This document shows positions 27,449 to 37,179 of a stretch of 64,000 nucleotides of DNA, piece by piece. The notes beneath the pieces are model-generated. The model saw nothing but the letters and a program-made list of their open reading frames with translations, searched no databases and was not told the DNA's origin. Within the stretch, counting starts at the first letter, position 1; each line of letters starts with the position of its first letter. The stretch is taken from positions 2,675,001 through 2,739,000 of the forward strand of contig NZ_LT629705.1 of NCBI RefSeq assembly GCF_900103875.1. Direction: 5' to 3'. Made by a program: the position numbers and the translations under genes. The stretch comes from Pseudomonas arsenicoxydans. Lineage in GTDB: Bacteria > Pseudomonadota > Gammaproteobacteria > Pseudomonadales > Pseudomonadaceae.

Positions 27449-28633
27449 TCAGTGGATGTGTCGGGTGTAATGCCGCGGGTTGAAGCGCAACACCATCAAG
27501 ATCATCAGCGCCATAACGCCGGTCAGGCACCACCAGGCCCATTCGAAGCTGCCCAGTCGATCGCGGACCATACCGGCCATCAGCGGCGAGAGGCCGGCGA
27601 TCAGGTAGCCGATGCCTTGCACGAAGGCCGTGAGTGCGCCGGCGCGTTGCGGGTTGTCCAGATGGTCCAGCGACACGATCAGGCTCATCGGGAACAGGCC
27701 GCCAATGCCCAGTCCCAACAGGCACGGCCACAGCAAGCTTAAGTGCTGCGGGCCGAGAACCAACCCACAGAAACCGGCCATGATCAGCGCCAGCAACACC
27801 ATCAGCACCCAACGCCGGTCACGGCTGCGGTTGGCGATGGCCGGTGTGATCAGCCCGGACAACACTTCCATGGCCGTCAAAAAGCCCAGCAACAAACCTG
27901 CGTCTTGTTCGCTCCAGCCCTTTTCCACGTAGTACGGCGCCAGCCAGGCCAACACGCAGGTGTAGGACGCGGTGCCCAGGCCGAAGAAAATCGCGAGCAG
28001 CCAGGCGCGGGAATTGGTGAAGAAGGATTCCTTGCGGGGTGTTGGCGCATTGAGTGTTGGCGTTCCCGAGCGTCCGGCCGTCCAGAACAGCAATGCGACC
28101 ACCGCCAAAGCCGCCCAGATTGCCAGCCCCACGCGCCAACTGTCGGTGCGGGTCATCGCCAGCGGGGCAAACGATGCCGCCATCGCCGCGCCGCCCATGA
28201 TCGACGTCACGTAGAGCCCCATGCACATGGCGACGTTATCGCTGAAACGGGATTTGATCAGCGCGGGCATCAGCGCCTGGATCAGCGCAATGCCAATACC
28301 GGCGAGCATGGCGCTGAGGATCAGGTCGACGGCTGAGTCGACGAACAATCGCGACACCGTGGCCAGGCCAATGATCACCAGCGAGATCACCACGGTGCGC
28401 TGTTCCCCGAACCGTTGACTGACGCTCAGGCCGAAGAACATCGCCAGCCCCATCGCCATGACCGGCAGCATCGTCAGCAGCGAGGCGAGGCTGAAACTCA
28501 ACGGGATGTCTGCGCGAATGGCCGACAGCAACGGCCCGACAGCGGCCATCGAGGGGCGCAGGTTCAGGGCGACGAGAATGATGCTGACCATCAGCCAGAG
28601 GGCAGGGCGGGCGGTGGCGCGAACGTTTTCCAT
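27449..28633 (-). CDS. MFS transporter, CynX/NimT-like
   Basis: The 394-residue protein has twelve membrane helices. An N-terminal VALNLRPSMAAVGPLLSAI resembles the cyanate/nitroimidazole transporter subgroup (CynX, NimT, YeaN). The frame opens at a TTG one codon earlier, but ATG 28631-28633 gives the family start. It is the first gene of a two-gene minus-strand unit with the EamA transporter. A REPIN lies upstream. The substrate is unknown. Confidence 0.83.
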   Translation of the reverse strand: MENVRATARPALWLMVSIILVALNLRPSMAAVGPLLSAIRADIPLSFSLASLLTMLPVMAMGLAMFFGLSVSQRFGEQRTVVISLVIIGLATVSRLFVDSAVDLILSAMLAGIGIALIQALMPALIKSRFSDNVAMCMGLYVTSIMGGAAMAASFAPLAMTRTDSWRVGLAIWAALAVVALLFWTAGRSGTPTLNAPTPRKESFFTNSRAWLLAIFFGLGTASYTCVLAWLAPYYVEKGWSEQDAGLLLGFLTAMEVLSGLITPAIANRSRDRRWVLMVLLALIMAGFCGLVLGPQHLSLLWPCLLGLGIGGLFPMSLIVSLDHLDNPQRAGALTAFVQGIGYLIAGLSPLMAGMVRDRLGSFEWAWWCLTGVMALMILMVLRFNPRHYTRHIH

Positions 28634-28750
28634 CAATCGGACCTTGGATAATCAGGGTGCCGATTAAGCGCGCGAGGACTGAAGGCGGCAAATCAGATAA
28701 TCCGCAGAGGTATTTAAAAATTAAATACCTGCGCCGCACCACGAATTCCC

Positions 28751-28844
28751 CCTGTGGGAGCGGGCTTGCCCGCGATAGCGGTTGTTCAGTCAGAAAATCT
28801 GCTGAATGTTAGTCCGTCATCGCGGGCAAGCCCGCTCCCACAGG
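28751..28844. repeat. REPIN (two inverted REP copies)
   Basis: Arms 28751-28776 and 28819-28844 are perfect 26-base inverted copies of the CTGTGGGAGCGGGC/TTGCCCGCGAT type, separated by 42 bases. They lie between the MFS start and the glutamine synthetase-like gene. Confidence 0.92.
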
Positions 28845-28849
28845 GTTTT

Positions 28850-29149
28850 AAGTGATTTGTAGAAGATTGTTTAGTCTGTTCGCACCCAAAGTTCTTCAAA
28901 TCCCGATTTAACGACCTGACCTGCCGTGTGACGCTGCGATTCATCTGTTTTCTTCGGTTTTTTCTATGGACGGTTGTCCCGTCGCACTTCCCTCCGAATT
29001 AGCCTTCTGGGCGCTGTGGCACTGTCGTCACGCGCGTCCACCGGATTCCTGCCTTTCCCGTTGATTGTTCCTACGGGTCCCCGCGCTGTGCGCCGGGATC
29101 GAACCGGCGACGCCTGCGCGTTCGCTTGACGCGGAAAAAGAGAATCCCC
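28850..29149. other. intergenic leader before the glutamine synthetase-like gene
   Basis: No gene is visible in these 300 bases. The stretch holds an AT-rich part (28850-28970) and a GC-rich part with a small hairpin, GCCGG-GATCGAA-CCGGC at 29092-29108. The hairpin resembles a tRNA T-arm on the minus strand, but no complete tRNA can be folded. A GAAAAAGAGA ribosome site precedes the ATG at 29150. Confidence 0.5.
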
Positions 29150-30532
29150 ATGAGTCGTGCCACGAACTCCTTCGCTCCCCAGCAAGAAGCCCTGACCTTT
29201 CTCGAACAGAACCCGGATATCGAGATGTTCGAGTTATTCATCCTCGACAACAATGGTGTGCCACGGGGCAAATTGTTGCACCGAGATGAGCTGCTGGCGG
29301 TCTACGAGAGCGGACGGCCGTTGCCGAGCACCATCCTGGGCCTGACCATCAATGGCGATGACGTGGAAAACTCCGGCCTGGTCTGGGACGTCGGCGATAT
29401 TGATTGCCGGGCGTACCCGATCAGCGGCAGCCTGACACGCATGCCCTGGCGGCTGATGCCCACGGCGGCGGTGCAGGTCAGCATGCATCCGAAGGAAGGC
29501 CTGCCGGCAACGATTGCCGACCCCCGACACTTGCTGGCGAAAGTGATCGAAGGCTTGCAGGCTGATGGCTATTACCCGGTCATGGCGGCGGAGCTGGAGT
29601 TTTATTTGCTGGATCAGCAGCGCGACAGCAACGGTCGGCCGCAGCCGGCACGGGATGTCGACGGAGGGCGGCCGCGTGGCACGCAAGTCTACGGTTTGCG
29701 TGAACTGGAGCAGATCGAGCCGTTCCTGGCGGACCTCTACAGTGCCTGCAAACTGCAAGGCATTCCGGCGCGCACGGCGATTTCCGAATACGCGCCAGGG
29801 CAGGTGGAAATAACCCTCGAACACCGCACCGACGCCCTGCAGGCGATGGACGAAGCGGTGCGCTACAAACGCCTGGTCAAGGGCGTGGCGCACAAACACG
29901 GCATGACAGCCTGCTTTATGGCCAAACCGTTCGATGACCTGGCGGGCACCGGCATGCACATGCACGTCAGTCTTGCGGACAAGGAGGGCAACAACCTGTT
30001 CGCCAGCGATTCCCCGGACGGCACCCCGCTGCTCAGACACGCGGTGGGCGGCATGCTTGGCACATTGCTCGATTCATTGTTGCTGTTCTGCCCGAACGCC
30101 AACTCCTACCGTCGATTCCAGACCAACAGCTACGCACCGCTGGCGGCCACGTGGGGCGTGGACAACCGCACCGTGAGTCTGCGCGTGCCTGGCGGGCCGG
30201 CATTCTCTCGGCACATTGAACACCGCATCTGTGGCGCCGACGCCAACCCGTATCTGGCGGCCGCGGCGATCCTGGCCGGCATTCATCGCGGTATTCGCGA
30301 GCAACTCGACCCTGGCGCACCGGTGCAAGGCAATGGATACGCCCAGGCTACACACTTGTTGCCGACCGATTGGCTGACCACATTGCGCGCGCTGGAAGGG
30401 TCGACCTGGGCGCGAGAGGCGTTCGGCGACGAATTCCTCGGCGTGTACCTGGCGGTGAAACGCGCCGAGTACCGGCAGTTCATGGGCGAGGTGGGGGAGC
30501 AGGACTGGCGCTGGTATCTGCACCAGGCCTGA
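29150..30532 (+). CDS. glutamine synthetase family protein (gamma-glutamylpolyamine synthetase-like)
   Basis: The 460-residue protein has the N-terminal beta-grasp and C-terminal catalytic domain of GS-III/PuuA-type ligases. Key segments are MAAELEFYLLD (metal ligands), ISEYAPGQVEITLEH, KPFDDLAGTGMHMHVSL, NSYRRFQTNSYAP and ENRICGADANPYL-like RICGADANPYLAAAA. Such enzymes join glutamate to putrescine, polyamines or other amines using ATP. The symbol is withheld because Pseudomonas carries many PuuA/SpuI paralogues with different substrates. The ATG at 29150 has a better ribosome site than the upstream extension to 29126. Confidence 0.85.
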   Translation: MSRATNSFAPQQEALTFLEQNPDIEMFELFILDNNGVPRGKLLHRDELLAVYESGRPLPSTILGLTINGDDVENSGLVWDVGDIDCRAYPISGSLTRMPWRLMPTAAVQVSMHPKEGLPATIADPRHLLAKVIEGLQADGYYPVMAAELEFYLLDQQRDSNGRPQPARDVDGGRPRGTQVYGLRELEQIEPFLADLYSACKLQGIPARTAISEYAPGQVEITLEHRTDALQAMDEAVRYKRLVKGVAHKHGMTACFMAKPFDDLAGTGMHMHVSLADKEGNNLFASDSPDGTPLLRHAVGGMLGTLLDSLLLFCPNANSYRRFQTNSYAPLAATWGVDNRTVSLRVPGGPAFSRHIEHRICGADANPYLAAAAILAGIHRGIREQLDPGAPVQGNGYAQATHLLPTDWLTTLRALEGSTWAREAFGDEFLGVYLAVKRAEYRQFMGEVGEQDWRWYLHQA

Positions 30533-30583
30533 ACGAGGGCTGAACCCTTCTCAAATAAAAAGAAATAATGAGTTGAATTTTTG

Positions 30584-30610
30584 AGCCAACTATTCGTTGG
30601 CTTAATTTTC
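30584..30610 (+). terminator. Rho-independent terminator after the glutamine synthetase-like gene
   Basis: AGCCAAC (30584-30590), loop TATTC and GTTGGCT (30596-30602) make a 7-base-pair stem followed by TAATTTT. It sits about 50 bases after the stop codon. Confidence 0.7.
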
Positions 30611-30710
30611 ACAAAAAATTGATGGTTGACTGATTACAGTTGGTGACGCCTCGGTCACTGAATTTTTCACATTGACCGAAGGCGCTTCTCTTCAGGACCC
30701 GCCGATCATT

Positions 30711-32360
30711 ATGTTGAAAATCAAACCCGTGCGCCCCGAGTGGGTGACACTGATTGCCAGTGCCTTCCTGCTAGCCGGCTTCAATTTAGTGCTCTGGCAG
30801 CACCTGTTTGAAATCACCGCATCCGATGGCAAGGGCCTTGTCATGCGCGTCGCGTTCGGCGCGATGGTTCTGGCGGCCTTCAATATTGTGCTGACGTTCC
30901 TGGCGTTCCGGCGCGTGATGAAGCCAGTGTTGATCTTGATGTTCATGATCAGCGCCGGGGTTGCGTATTTCATGAGCCAATATGGCGTGCTGATTGATAC
31001 CGGCATGCTACGTAACTTTGCACAAACCAACGCGACCGAAGTGCGTGACTTACTGTCGTTGAAGTTGCTGGCCTATATTGTGTTGCTCGGTGTTTTACCT
31101 TCGTGGTTATTGTGGAAAATCCCGGTCAATTATCGGCGCTGGCACCGTGACCTGTTGAGTAAAGCGCTGGTGACTGTCGCCTCGGTTGCTGTGATCGGCG
31201 GTGTCGCGCTGGTCAACTATCAAGGCTTGTCCTCGCTGTTTCGCAATCACCACGAACTGCGGCTGATGGTGGTGCCCAGCAACTACATCGGCGCCTCGTT
31301 CGGCTATTTGCGTGAGCAAGTCGTCTCCGCGCGGCAGCCCTTCATGAAAATCGGTGAAGATGCCCAACTCAATGCTTCATGGCAGGCCCATGATGGCCGT
31401 AAATCCCTGACGGTATTGGTTGTTGGCGAAAGTGCCCGGGCCGAGAACTTCGGCATCCTCGGTTATTCCCGCGACACCACACCCAAACTGAATAAAGAAG
31501 CCGGCCTGATTGCCTATACCGACGTGCACTCCTGCGGCACGGAAACAGCCGTCTCGGTGCCGTGCATGTTCTCGGACATGAACCGCAAGGACTACGACGC
31601 CAGCAAAGCGAAAAATGAAGAGGGCCTGCTGGACGTGCTCAAACGTGCCGGTCTGGACGTGATCTGGCGTGACAATCAGTCAGGCTGCAAAGGCACGTGC
31701 GACAGGGTCACCCTTGATGACGTCAGCAATCTGAAGGACCCGGTGTTGTGCGCCGACAGCGAATGCCGCGACGAAATACTCCTGCAAGGTCTGCAGCACT
31801 TCATCGATAACCTGAATAAAGACACGGTCCTGGTCTTGCACCAGATGGGCAGCCACGGTCCGGAATACTTCAAGCGCTATCCGAAGGCGTTCGAACGCTT
31901 TACTCCGGTCTGTGAAAGTAATGCGCTGAACAATTGCAGTCGCGACAGTATCGTCAACGGCTATGACAACACGCTGGTCTACACCGACCACGTACTGTCG
32001 ACCCTGATTGATCTACTGCGCAAAAACCAAGGCAAAGTGGACACCGCAATGCTTTACCTGTCGGATCATGGCGAGTCGCTGGGCGAATACAACCTGTACC
32101 TGCATGGCACGCCGTACATGCTGGCGCCGGAACAACAGAAACACGTGGCCATGCTGGCGTGGTTCTCCGACAACTATCAAAAGTCGTTCTCGGTCGACAC
32201 CCAGTGCCTGCAACAGGGTCGTGACAAACCCTTGAGCCAGGACAACCTGTTCCATTCGATGCTGGGCCTGTTGGAAGTCAACAGCAAGGTCTACGACAAG
32301 GGACTGGATATGTTCGCTGGTTGCCGTGGGGTGGCCGACGGAGTGTTGGCCAAAAAGTGA
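30711..32360 (+). CDS. lipid A phosphoethanolamine transferase, EptA-like
   Basis: The 549-residue protein has five N-terminal membrane helices (to about residue 180) and a periplasmic sulfatase-fold domain. The catalytic threonine lies in SCGTETAVSVPCMFSDM, and metal-binding residues lie in VVGESARAENFG and YLSDHGESLGEYNLYLHG. Several cysteines in the sulfatase domain (SGCKGTC, CADSEC, CESNALNNC) are typical of the disulfide-rich EptA group. It should add phosphoethanolamine to lipid A phosphates, lowering binding of cationic peptides. I chose ATG 30711; the frame extends 13 codons upstream from a TTG without a ribosome site. Confidence 0.87.
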   Translation: MLKIKPVRPEWVTLIASAFLLAGFNLVLWQHLFEITASDGKGLVMRVAFGAMVLAAFNIVLTFLAFRRVMKPVLILMFMISAGVAYFMSQYGVLIDTGMLRNFAQTNATEVRDLLSLKLLAYIVLLGVLPSWLLWKIPVNYRRWHRDLLSKALVTVASVAVIGGVALVNYQGLSSLFRNHHELRLMVVPSNYIGASFGYLREQVVSARQPFMKIGEDAQLNASWQAHDGRKSLTVLVVGESARAENFGILGYSRDTTPKLNKEAGLIAYTDVHSCGTETAVSVPCMFSDMNRKDYDASKAKNEEGLLDVLKRAGLDVIWRDNQSGCKGTCDRVTLDDVSNLKDPVLCADSECRDEILLQGLQHFIDNLNKDTVLVLHQMGSHGPEYFKRYPKAFERFTPVCESNALNNCSRDSIVNGYDNTLVYTDHVLSTLIDLLRKNQGKVDTAMLYLSDHGESLGEYNLYLHGTPYMLAPEQQKHVAMLAWFSDNYQKSFSVDTQCLQQGRDKPLSQDNLFHSMLGLLEVNSKVYDKGLDMFAGCRGVADGVLAKK

Positions 32361-32432
32361 GTGTATGGACCTTTTTTCACGCACCGGCCGCTAACCAGCG
32401 GCCTGTAGTTCCTCCAACAAGAGTCATCGCAC

Positions 32433-33095
32433 ATGTCTGCGCAACCTCCATCAGCCATCGAGCTTGAGTTCGCCCGGCGCTACGACCAGGAGCACACTCG
32501 CGTCTGTCTTCAGCCGCGACCTAGTGGCTTGGCGGGCCGCTGGGCGTTCTGGCGCGATGAGCAGTTGGTGCGCAGCGCGCTCAAGGCCGCCGGCGAGCCA
32601 GGCTTGATTCTGGATGTGGCTTGCGGTGCCGGGCGTTTCTGGCCGGTGCTGGCCGAGCACGCGAACCGCGTGATCCTCGCCTCCGATCCGTCGCAGGACA
32701 TGCTCAATCACGCCCAGACCCACCATCCGCAGAGTCTGCTCAAGCGGATCAAGACCTTTCAGAGCTCAGCCTTCGACATTGGCTTGCCGGAGAATGCAGT
32801 CGACTGCATTTTTTGCATGCATCTGTTTCAAGACATCGACAGCTCCGAACATCGGTTGGCCATGCTCAAGGAATTCCATCGGGTCAGCCGCGACACGGTG
32901 ATTGTGGCGGTACGGGTCGATGCGCATTTCAAGCTCCAGCGTTCAGGCGCGGTGGGTGCTCAGCCCCCGTATCTGGCCAGCAAGGCCGAAGTCGAAGCCG
33001 AATTCAAGCGTGCGGGATTCTGCTTGCTCAGCCATCAGGATTTCCTGCCGGGCTGCGCACGGATGCGCGTCTATGTTTTGCGTAAGGCAGGTTAG
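32433..33095 (+). CDS. SAM-dependent methyltransferase (class I)
   Basis: The 220-residue protein has the SAM-binding motif LILDVACGAGRFWPVLAEH and the acidic loop LASDPSQDML. FCMHLFQDIDSSEHRLAMLKEFHRV is typical of Methyltransf_11 members. The N-terminus contains FARRYDQEHTRVC. The substrate is unknown. It lies downstream of the EptA-like gene in the same direction (72 bases away), so a role in envelope modification is possible but unsupported. Confidence 0.8.
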   Translation: MSAQPPSAIELEFARRYDQEHTRVCLQPRPSGLAGRWAFWRDEQLVRSALKAAGEPGLILDVACGAGRFWPVLAEHANRVILASDPSQDMLNHAQTHHPQSLLKRIKTFQSSAFDIGLPENAVDCIFCMHLFQDIDSSEHRLAMLKEFHRVSRDTVIVAVRVDAHFKLQRSGAVGAQPPYLASKAEVEAEFKRAGFCLLSHQDFLPGCARMRVYVLRKAG

Positions 33096-33218
33096 CCTCC
33101 ACTTGTCAGACATTTCTTGCCGTCTGGCAGGCCTTTTCGCTAAAGCTCTTGTTCAGTGGATGCGCGGAAATCGCCGGGGGCGATATATACTGCGCGCCAT
33201 TCTTCAAGGGAGAGCCGT

Positions 33219-34352
33219 GTGGCCATCGATATTCACTGGATTCGCGACAACGATAGCCTCGGTCAGTTTTGCGCCGAGTGGCAGCAACTGCCGTTCGTTG
33301 CCCTCGACACCGAATTCATGCGGGTCTACACCTTTTACCCGATCGCAGGCCTGCTGCAGATCGGCGATGGCGTACGCGCTTACCTGATCGACCCGCTGAC
33401 CATCGACAACTGGCAGCCTCTGGCCGCGTTGCTGGAAAACCCGGCGGTGGTCAAAGTCGTCCATGCGTGCAGCGAAGACCTCGAAGTCTTGTTGCGCCTG
33501 ACCGGCAGTCTGCCGACGCCGCTGTTCGATACCCAATTGGCCGCCGCTTACTTGAACCTTGGTTTCTCCATGGGGTATTCGCGGTTGGTACAAGAGGTGC
33601 TCGGCATCGACCTGCCCAAGGGCGAGACCCGTTCCGATTGGCTGCAACGTCCGCTTTCCGAGACCCAAATCAGCTACGCCGCAGAAGATGCCTTGCACCT
33701 GGCGGAAGTTTTCGTACAGCTTCGTCCGAAGCTTTCTGACGACAAATACGCCTGGGTCCTGGAGGACGGCGCTGAGCTGGTCGCCAACCTGCGTCGCGAG
33801 GTCGATCCGTACGAGGTCTATCGCGAAGCCAAACTGGCGTGGAAGCTGTCCCGCGCTCAGTTGGCCGTATTACGTGAACTCTGCGCCTGGCGTGAGCGTG
33901 AGGCTCGCGCCCGTGATTTGCCGCGCAATCGTATCGTGCGCGAGCATTCGCTGTGGCCGTTGGCGCGGACTCAGCCAGACAACCTCGGCGCGTTGGCGAA
34001 AATCGAAGACATGCACCCGCGTACCGTGCGTCAGGACGGCGAATTTCTGCTTGATCTGATCAAGCGCTCTGGCAGTGTGTCGCCTGATCAATGGCCGCCT
34101 GCGGTGCCGGAGCCTTTGCCGGTGGACGCTGCCGCGCTGGTCAAACAGCTGCGAGCGATCGGCCAGGCTGAAGCAGAGCGCCTGAACATTGCGCCGGAAC
34201 TGATGTTGCGCAAGAAAACCCTGGAAGCGCTGCTCAAGAGCGGCTATCCCAACGGTCCATACCAATTGCCTGATTCGCTGCGTGGCTGGCGCCGCGAATT
34301 GATGGGCCAAGCGCTGCTCGACAGCCTGGCCACCGCCGGAGAACAGCCTTGA
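33219..34352 (+). CDS. rnd: ribonuclease D
   Basis: The 377-residue protein has the DEDDy exonuclease domain: [23 protein letters not shown] and [16 protein letters not shown]-type helices follow (about residues 210-290). RNase D trims the 3' ends of tRNAs and other stable RNAs. I chose GTG 33219 because GGGAGA lies just upstream and it gives the normal family N-terminus (MAIDIHWI); the open frame extends 21 codons further. Its stop overlaps the TTG start of the YcgL gene, an arrangement I recall as common in Pseudomonas. Confidence 0.93.
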   Translation: MAIDIHWIRDNDSLGQFCAEWQQLPFVALDTEFMRVYTFYPIAGLLQIGDGVRAYLIDPLTIDNWQPLAALLENPAVVKVVHACSEDLEVLLRLTGSLPTPLFDTQLAAAYLNLGFSMGYSRLVQEVLGIDLPKGETRSDWLQRPLSETQISYAAEDALHLAEVFVQLRPKLSDDKYAWVLEDGAELVANLRREVDPYEVYREAKLAWKLSRAQLAVLRELCAWREREARARDLPRNRIVREHSLWPLARTQPDNLGALAKIEDMHPRTVRQDGEFLLDLIKRSGSVSPDQWPPAVPEPLPVDAAALVKQLRAIGQAEAERLNIAPELMLRKKTLEALLKSGYPNGPYQLPDSLRGWRRELMGQALLDSLATAGEQP

Positions 34353-34642
34353 AACGTATTTGCTCCATCTACCGAAGCCTGAAGAAAAACGAGATGTACC
34401 TCTATGTGCTCAAAAGCGATGCACTGGAGCGCGTCCCGGAAAGTCTGCTGGCCGCTTTCGGCAAACCCCATCACGCTTTCGACCTGGTCTTGACCCCCGA
34501 GCGCAAACTGTCGCGCGAGGACATCACCGTGGTTCTGGAAAACCTTGAAAAGCAGGGTTACCACCTGCAAATGCCGCCGGCGGAAGACGAGTACATCGAA
34601 CACTTGCCGGAAGAGTTGCTGCGACGCAACGACCCGATGTGA
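34349..34642 (+). CDS. YcgL family protein
   Basis: The 97-residue protein begins at TTG 34349, inside the RNase D stop region, with GGAGAA upstream. It has the YcgL signature [19 protein letters not shown] and [29 protein letters not shown]. Family members are small cytoplasmic proteins of unknown role and are often found directly after rnd, which supports co-expression with RNase D. Confidence 0.9.
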   Translation: MKRICSIYRSLKKNEMYLYVLKSDALERVPESLLAAFGKPHHAFDLVLTPERKLSREDITVVLENLEKQGYHLQMPPAEDEYIEHLPEELLRRNDPM

Positions 34643-34763
34643 GCCGCGGACAGGCGCTGTTCAGCGTCTGTGTGAAAAACTGGAATGATTTTTGGCAATG
34701 GCCAGGACGATGGGGGAATTCTCCGTCGGTGGCCGTGTGCACTGCTTTTGAAAGGTTTGAACC

Positions 34764-35696
34764 ATGCGCGTTCTGATTGCTGAACACGATCACCCTGTTT
34801 ATGCCCAATTGCTGCGTCAGGCCGCGCCTGAGCTGGAAGTGCTGACCAGCGGTGACTCCGCCGAACTGGCTCGCCAGGCCGCCGACTGCCCGATCTGGCT
34901 CGGCCAGCCAGACCTGCTGGCCACCCTGCTGCGTCAGGGCCATCAGCCGCAATGGCTGCAATCGACCTGGGCGGGCATTACGCCGTTACTGGCCGATGGC
35001 TTGCCGCGCCACTATCGCCTGACGCGTGCCGTGGGGATTTTTGGCCAGGTCATGGCCGAATACGTGCTGACCTACATGCTCGGCCACGAGCGCGAAGTGC
35101 TGCCGCGTCTGGTCAGCCAGGTCGAGCGCAAGTGGGACAGCCGTCAGGGTCAAAGCCTGGCGGGACGCAAAGTGTTGATCGTCGGCACCGGCGACATCGG
35201 CTGCACCGTCGCGCAGTTCTTGCTGCCGTTTGGCGTCGAGTTGTACGGCATCGCCAGCGAAGCCCGCGAGCAGGCGCCGTTTGTCGAAGTCGGCGTGCTG
35301 GCGGACTTGCCGCGTCTGGTCGGTGAAGCGGATTACGTGATCAACCTGCTGCCGAACACCCCCAATACCCATGACTTGTACGATGCGGCGCTGTTCAAGC
35401 AGTTCAAGCCGACCGGGGTGTTCATCAACGTTGGGCGCGGCGTGGCGGTGGTCGATGCGGACTTGGTGGAGGCCTTGAAAGAAGGGCATCTGGCGGGTGC
35501 GGTAATCGACGTCTGCCGTCAGGAGCCGCTGCCACAGCGCCATCCATTCTGGACCGCCTGGGGCTTGTTGCTCACGGGTCACAGTTCCGCGCCGACGTCG
35601 CCGCCGATGATGGTGAACCTGTTCGTCGAAAACCTGCGGGCGTATCAGGCAGGTGAGGCGCTGCGCGGGGAAGTGGATTTCAATCGCGGCTACTGA
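34764..35696 (+). CDS. D-2-hydroxyacid dehydrogenase family protein (GhrA-like)
   Basis: The 310-residue protein has the NAD-binding GTGDIGCTVAQFL loop, the substrate arginine in INVGRGVAVVDADL, the catalytic glutamate in VCRQEPLPQRHPFW and the histidine in LTGHSSAP. It should reduce glyoxylate, hydroxypyruvate or similar 2-keto acids with NAD(P)H. Specificity among GhrA-like enzymes cannot be read reliably. It stands alone, followed by a REPIN. Confidence 0.87.
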   Translation: MRVLIAEHDHPVYAQLLRQAAPELEVLTSGDSAELARQAADCPIWLGQPDLLATLLRQGHQPQWLQSTWAGITPLLADGLPRHYRLTRAVGIFGQVMAEYVLTYMLGHEREVLPRLVSQVERKWDSRQGQSLAGRKVLIVGTGDIGCTVAQFLLPFGVELYGIASEAREQAPFVEVGVLADLPRLVGEADYVINLLPNTPNTHDLYDAALFKQFKPTGVFINVGRGVAVVDADLVEALKEGHLAGAVIDVCRQEPLPQRHPFWTAWGLLLTGHSSAPTSPPMMVNLFVENLRAYQAGEALRGEVDFNRGY

Positions 35697-35713
35697 AATC
35701 ACCGCAATCAAAC

Positions 35714-35803
35714 TGTGGGAGCGGGCTTGCCCGCGATGAGGCCATCACATCCAACATCATCGTTGACTGTGAGGTTGCTATCGCGGGCAAGCCCGCTCCC
35801 ACA
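35714..35803. repeat. REPIN (two inverted REP copies)
   Basis: Arms 35714-35737 and 35780-35803 are perfect 24-base inverted copies of the GAGCGGGCTTGCCCGCGAT palindrome. They lie between the convergent hydroxyacid dehydrogenase and nitroreductase genes. Confidence 0.92.
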
Positions 35804-35821
35804 TTGGTTCTGCGTCAGTGT

Positions 35822-36415
35822 TTAGAGGGTGAAATCGCCTTCTGCGGCCAGCTCGCTCAGCGGGCGGCGCGGGCTTGGTTCTTCACGGGCTTGCAGGTAA
35901 TCGGCGAGCGTCGCCTTGTCACCCAGTTTGCCCACCGCTACCGCTGCGTGCAGCGCATAACCTTCAGGGATGTTCAGTTCCTTGCGGGTCAGTTCCTGAT
36001 CGAAACCTGCCATGCCGTGGGTGTGCCAGCCGCTGATGCTTGCTTGCAGCGCCAGATGGCCCCAAGCCGAACCGGTGTCGAAGGTGTGCCACAGGGCCGG
36101 GGTTTCTTCGGTGGCACCCGGAACGGCGAAGGTGGTTTTCGAGATCACGATCACCAGCGCCGAGGCGTGTTGTGCCCAGGAACGGTTGAATTCGTTCAAC
36201 AGACCCAGATAACGCTCCCAGTTTGGCGTGTCGCGTCGCGCGTACAGGAATCGCCAAGGTTGCGAGTTGTATGCCGAAGGCGCCCAGCGTGCCGCTTCGA
36301 AAAAGCTCAGCAGGGTTTCTTCCGGAATGGTTTCGCCGGTGAAGGCGCGGGGCGACCAGCGATCGGTGAACTGAGGGTGGATCGCATAATCGGCAACGCG
36401 TGGATTTGCACTCAT
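35822..36415 (-). CDS. nitroreductase family protein
   Basis: The 197-residue FMN-dependent protein has the nitroreductase fold motifs: FTDRWSPRAFTGETIPEETL, FFEAARWAPSAYNSQPWRF, and a late GWHTHGMAGFDQ followed by YALHAAVAVGKLG. It should reduce nitro compounds, quinones or enones with NAD(P)H. The frame is open further upstream, but ATG 36413-36415 has AAGGAA correctly placed. It is divergent from the ycgN-like gene. Confidence 0.86.
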   Translation of the reverse strand: MSANPRVADYAIHPQFTDRWSPRAFTGETIPEETLLSFFEAARWAPSAYNSQPWRFLYARRDTPNWERYLGLLNEFNRSWAQHASALVIVISKTTFAVPGATEETPALWHTFDTGSAWGHLALQASISGWHTHGMAGFDQELTRKELNIPEGYALHAAVAVGKLGDKATLADYLQAREEPSPRRPLSELAAEGDFTL

Positions 36416-36693
36416 CAAGAGATTCCTTGCTACGTTTGAAAGTGAGGGTCGTCTGAAACCTGCGGGCGCAGTTGAGCTGGGCGTTAAGGTTTGTCGAGAG
36501 CCGGGCAATTCACCTGAATGCAACGCGGTCGAGCTTTAATGGCATTCGGGCATGACTCCTTGCGACTGGCAAAGCTACGTGGCGGCGCAAAAACTGACAA
36601 GCCCGTTCTACCGGCAGTCGCCAATGCTTGGCCCGCAAGGGCCTTGGCACTAGACTGGCGGCCTTTTCACCACCTGATATTGATGCTTGAGCC

Positions 36694-37143
36694 ATGGCCG
36701 CCAAAGTCGAACCGTTCTGGATACGCAAAACCCTCGATCAACTCGATCAAGAGGAATGGGAATCGCTGTGCGATGGCTGTGGCCTGTGCTGCCTGCAAAA
36801 GCTCGAAGATGAAGACGATAATTCCGTCTATTACACACGTATCGCCTGCAAACTGCTGGACCTGAAAACCTGTCAGTGCACCGATTACCCGAACCGGCGC
36901 GACTTTGTGCCCGATTGCATCCAGCTCACGCCGGGCAAGGCTGACGAGTTCAAATGGCTGCCGCCAACCTGCGGCTATCGCCTGGTCAGCGAAGGCAAGG
37001 ACCTGCCGCTTTGGCATCATCTGGTGTGCGGTGATCGCGATGCGGTGCACCACGAACGTATTTCCCAGTCCGGGCGCATGCTTGCCGAAGGCAGCGTGGC
37101 CGAAGATGACTGGGAAGATCACCTGATCTTCCGGGCGGGTTAA
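36694..37143 (+). CDS. YcgN family cysteine-cluster protein
   Basis: The 149-residue protein (UPF0260/YkgJ group) carries a metal-binding pattern: [17 protein letters not shown] near residue 27, then [17 protein letters not shown] and PTCGYRL. The cysteines probably bind zinc or an iron-sulfur cluster. The function is unknown. It lies 36 bases before the degenerate metallopeptidase gene and is probably co-transcribed with it. Confidence 0.9.
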   Translation: MAAKVEPFWIRKTLDQLDQEEWESLCDGCGLCCLQKLEDEDDNSVYYTRIACKLLDLKTCQCTDYPNRRDFVPDCIQLTPGKADEFKWLPPTCGYRLVSEGKDLPLWHHLVCGDRDAVHHERISQSGRMLAEGSVAEDDWEDHLIFRAG

Positions 37144-37179
37144 GCGCTGTCGGTTTTAACGTTTCACGAAGGAGTGTGT

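Noticed and set aside
28751..28844. Possible CRISPR repeat-spacer unit
   Set aside because: Only two inverted, not direct, copies per site; these are REPINs and no cas genes are present.
29092..29108. Minus-strand tRNA suggested by a GGTTCGATCC T-arm and a 5-base-pair anticodon-like stem nearby
   Set aside because: No acceptor stem, D-arm or CCA end can be formed and the loop lacks U33; the 5' half would overlap a gene start.
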